From NCBI GenBank assembly GCA_009845645.1, contig VXZF01000038.1, positions 1 through 6,432 on the forward strand: DNA of 6,432 nucleotides, written 5' to 3'. Below, one piece after another: positions 4,714 through 6,432 of the stretch (its first letter is position 1; every line of letters starts with the position of its first letter). This stretch comes from Gemmatimonadota bacterium (GTDB lineage Bacteria > Latescibacterota > UBA2968 > UBA8231). The notes beneath the pieces are model-generated. The model had not been told where the DNA came from, made no database searches, and saw only the letters and a program-made list of their open reading frames with translations. A program made the position numbers and the translations under genes.

Positions 4714-6432
4714 ATGAAACGCAATCGGAAACTCGTGATAATCGTGGCACTGATCGCCGCGGCAGTGTACTACCTACTGCCAAGCGTGGATTTTTACAGC
4801 ATGACGGACGACGAGCGAGAGACCTTGGGGCTGAAGGCTCCCGAGCAGCTCGTCGATTTGAAAAAGCGCTCGCTCAATTTGGGGCTGGATTTGCAGGGCG
4901 GCATCCACCTCGTCCTAGAGGTCAAAACCGAGGGAATGGAGCAGCAGGAAGCCCAAGATGCGGTCGCCCAAGCCCAGGAAGTCATCCGCAACCGCATCGA
5001 TCAGTTTGGGGTGGCCGAGCCGACCATTCAGCGCCAGGGCGACAATCGCATCATCATCGAATTGCCCGGCGTCCAAGACGTGCAGCGCGCCAAGGACCTA
5101 GTAGGCCAGACTGCACTGCTCGAATTCCAACTCCTCGAACCCGCTGAAGATCGCACTCGCCTGATCCAGCGCATCGACCAAGTGCTAGCTCCGAAAGAAG
5201 AGGACACAGAGGAAGAAGAAGATCTCCTCCTTTCCTCCACACCAGAAAGCGCCCCCCTCTCCTCCATGCTCAGCCCCACCGGCGAAGACCTCACGGTCTC
5301 GGGCCGCGACTTGCAGCGCGTCAAGAACTTGCTCAACACCTCAGAAGCCCAAGAACTCATCCCCGCAGACGTGGAATTTCTCTTTTCTAGCAAGCCCGCC
5401 GGAGCCGAGGGCAATGAGTTCTACTTTCTCTACTTGGTGCGCAAAAAGCCGGAGATGACCGGGCACATGATTCAGGACGCCTTTGTCTCCATCGGCCAAG
5501 TAGTAGAGTACATGGGCCAGCCCATCGTCAATTTCTCGACCACCGACGAAGGGGTGCGACTCTTCAGCCGCATCACGGGTTCACACATCGGCGAGCGTAT
5601 GGCCATCGTCCTCGACGAATCCGTGTACTCGGCTCCGGTCATCCAGACCAAAATCAGCGAGGGTCGCGGCATCATCACCGGCAGCGGCACCCAAGAAGAG
5701 GCCAAAGACCTCGCCATCGTGCTGCGGGCCGGTGCCCTACCAGCCGAAGTCGAGATCATCGAAGACCGCACGGTCGGCCCCTCGCTGGGGCGCGACTCCA
5801 TCGAGCAAGGCAAGACCGCAGCCATCTACAGTATGGTACTGGTCGTAATCTTCATGGTCCTCTACTACCGCGCCGCTGGGCTGATCGCCGACTGCGCTCT
5901 CCTGCTCAACATGCTTTTCATCATGGCGGTACTGGCCGGTTTTCACGCCACGCTGACCTTGCCCGGCATTGCTGGCATCATCCTGACCATCGGCATGGCC
6001 GTTGACGCCAATGTGCTGATCTTTGAGCGCATCCGCGAAGAGCTGCGCTCGGGCAAGACCGTCCGTGCGGCCATAGATTCCGGCTACGGCCACGCGCTCT
6101 CGGCCATCATTGACGCCAACGTGACCACGTTCCTAGTCGGCATCGTGCTCTATCAGTTCGGCACTGGGCCGATCCGTGGCTTTGCCTTGACCTTGTGCAT
6201 CGGCATCATCTCCAGCCTCTTTACGGCCTTCTTTGTAACCCGCACGATCTTCGAACTAATTACCCGGAAGTCGGAGCAATCGGGCTTGAGCATCGGGCCG
6301 GTCGCGCTCTTCTCCAACCTGAATATCCGCTTCCTCTCATTGCGCAACATTGGTTTCGGCACCTCGGCGGCCGTGCTGCTCATCGGCATCGTCTCCATTT
6401 TGGGCCTCAATGGCATCCGGCAGGGCATTGAC
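4714..6432 (+). CDS. secDF: SecD-SecF fusion, protein translocase accessory protein (3' end outside window)
   Basis: The frame from ATG 4714 is open for 573 codons to the right edge. SecDF sits in the inner membrane with SecYEG and uses the proton or sodium gradient to help pull exported proteins out. Visible parts: TM1 at about 7-22; the D1 motif LGLDLQGGIHL (56-66); a periplasmic P1 domain to about 350; TVGPSLGRDSI (353-363); TM2-TM6 between about 366 and 508; and the TM4 motif GMAVDANVLIFERIREEL (427-444), whose D431 matches the ion-relay aspartate known from E. coli and Thermus SecD. A short linker (about 517-533) then leads straight into a SecF start, FSNLNIRFLSLRNIGF, with its first TM at 546-563 and IRQGID at the edge. 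No stop separates the two halves. Residues 158-192 are an acidic, Ser/Pro-rich insert. GGAG at 4697-4700 lies 13 bases before the ATG, farther than ideal. Confidence 0.95.
   Translation, partial: MKRNRKLVIIVALIAAAVYYLLPSVDFYSMTDDERETLGLKAPEQLVDLKKRSLNLGLDLQGGIHLVLEVKTEGMEQQEAQDAVAQAQEVIRNRIDQFGVAEPTIQRQGDNRIIIELPGVQDVQRAKDLVGQTALLEFQLLEPAEDRTRLIQRIDQVLAPKEEDTEEEEDLLLSSTPESAPLSSMLSPTGEDLTVSGRDLQRVKNLLNTSEAQELIPADVEFLFSSKPAGAEGNEFYFLYLVRKKPEMTGHMIQDAFVSIGQVVEYMGQPIVNFSTTDEGVRLFSRITGSHIGERMAIVLDESVYSAPVIQTKISEGRGIITGSGTQEEAKDLAIVLRAGALPAEVEIIEDRTVGPSLGRDSIEQGKTAAIYSMVLVVIFMVLYYRAAGLIADCALLLNMLFIMAVLAGFHATLTLPGIAGIILTIGMAVDANVLIFERIREELRSGKTVRAAIDSGYGHALSAIIDANVTTFLVGIVLYQFGTGPIRGFALTLCIGIISSLFTAFFVTRTIFELITRKSEQSGLSIGPVALFSNLNIRFLSLRNIGFGTSAAVLLIGIVSILGLNGIRQGID

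Noticed and set aside
5028..5414. Ser/Arg-rich open frame on the minus strand inside secDF
   Set aside because: Its composition comes from the reverse of the acidic and coiled parts of SecD. There is no ribosome binding site or motif, and the secDF frame is intact across it.
6195..6431. Open frame on the plus strand running off the right edge
   Set aside because: It is a shifted frame within the SecD TM6 to SecF junction. The transmembrane and SecF motifs are in the secDF frame.

Overview
The window is an ordinary, densely packed stretch of a GC-rich bacterial chromosome. It holds six protein genes, two of them cut by the window edges. I see no RNA genes, insertion sequences, CRISPR arrays or phage genes, and no gene-free stretch longer than about 160 bases. 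The visible part of ribosomal protein L28 is the longer type with the [12 protein letters not shown] segment, and secD and secF are fused into one reading frame. Both traits fit a Gram-negative lineage, perhaps in or near the FCB (Bacteroidetes-like) assemblage. This placement is a tentative inference from two proteins.

Layout. Positions 3-191 (+) are the 3' end of rpmB (L28). Positions 220-1335 (+) encode a GlcE-like FAD-binding subunit of glycolate oxidase, 28 bases after rpmB and with no glcD or glcF beside it. Positions 1332-2516 (-) encode an enolase-superfamily enzyme of the mandelate racemase/galactonate dehydratase type. It converges on glcE so closely that the two stop codons overlap. 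Positions 2517-2676 are a divergent intergenic region with an AT-rich core, the only clear regulatory space in the window. From there a rightward run reads: a long-chain polyprenyl diphosphate synthase (2677-3645), an ApbE-type FAD:protein FMN transferase (3658-4695), and a SecD-SecF fusion (4714 to the window end, still open). The gaps of 12 and 18 bases suggest one operon.

How the genes may work together. The three rightward genes all serve the cell envelope or membrane energetics: the isoprenoid chain for quinones or carrier lipids, covalent flavinylation of exported or membrane redox proteins, and ion-motive-force-driven protein export. The two genes to the left are carbon-metabolism enzymes that act on hydroxy acids or sugar acids. 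They are on opposite strands, so they are not one operon. I found no previously undescribed system. The points most worth a second look are the orphan glcE behind a ribosomal gene, the SecDF fusion with an acidic low-complexity insert in its periplasmic domain, the overlapping convergent stops, and the AT-rich divergent control region.
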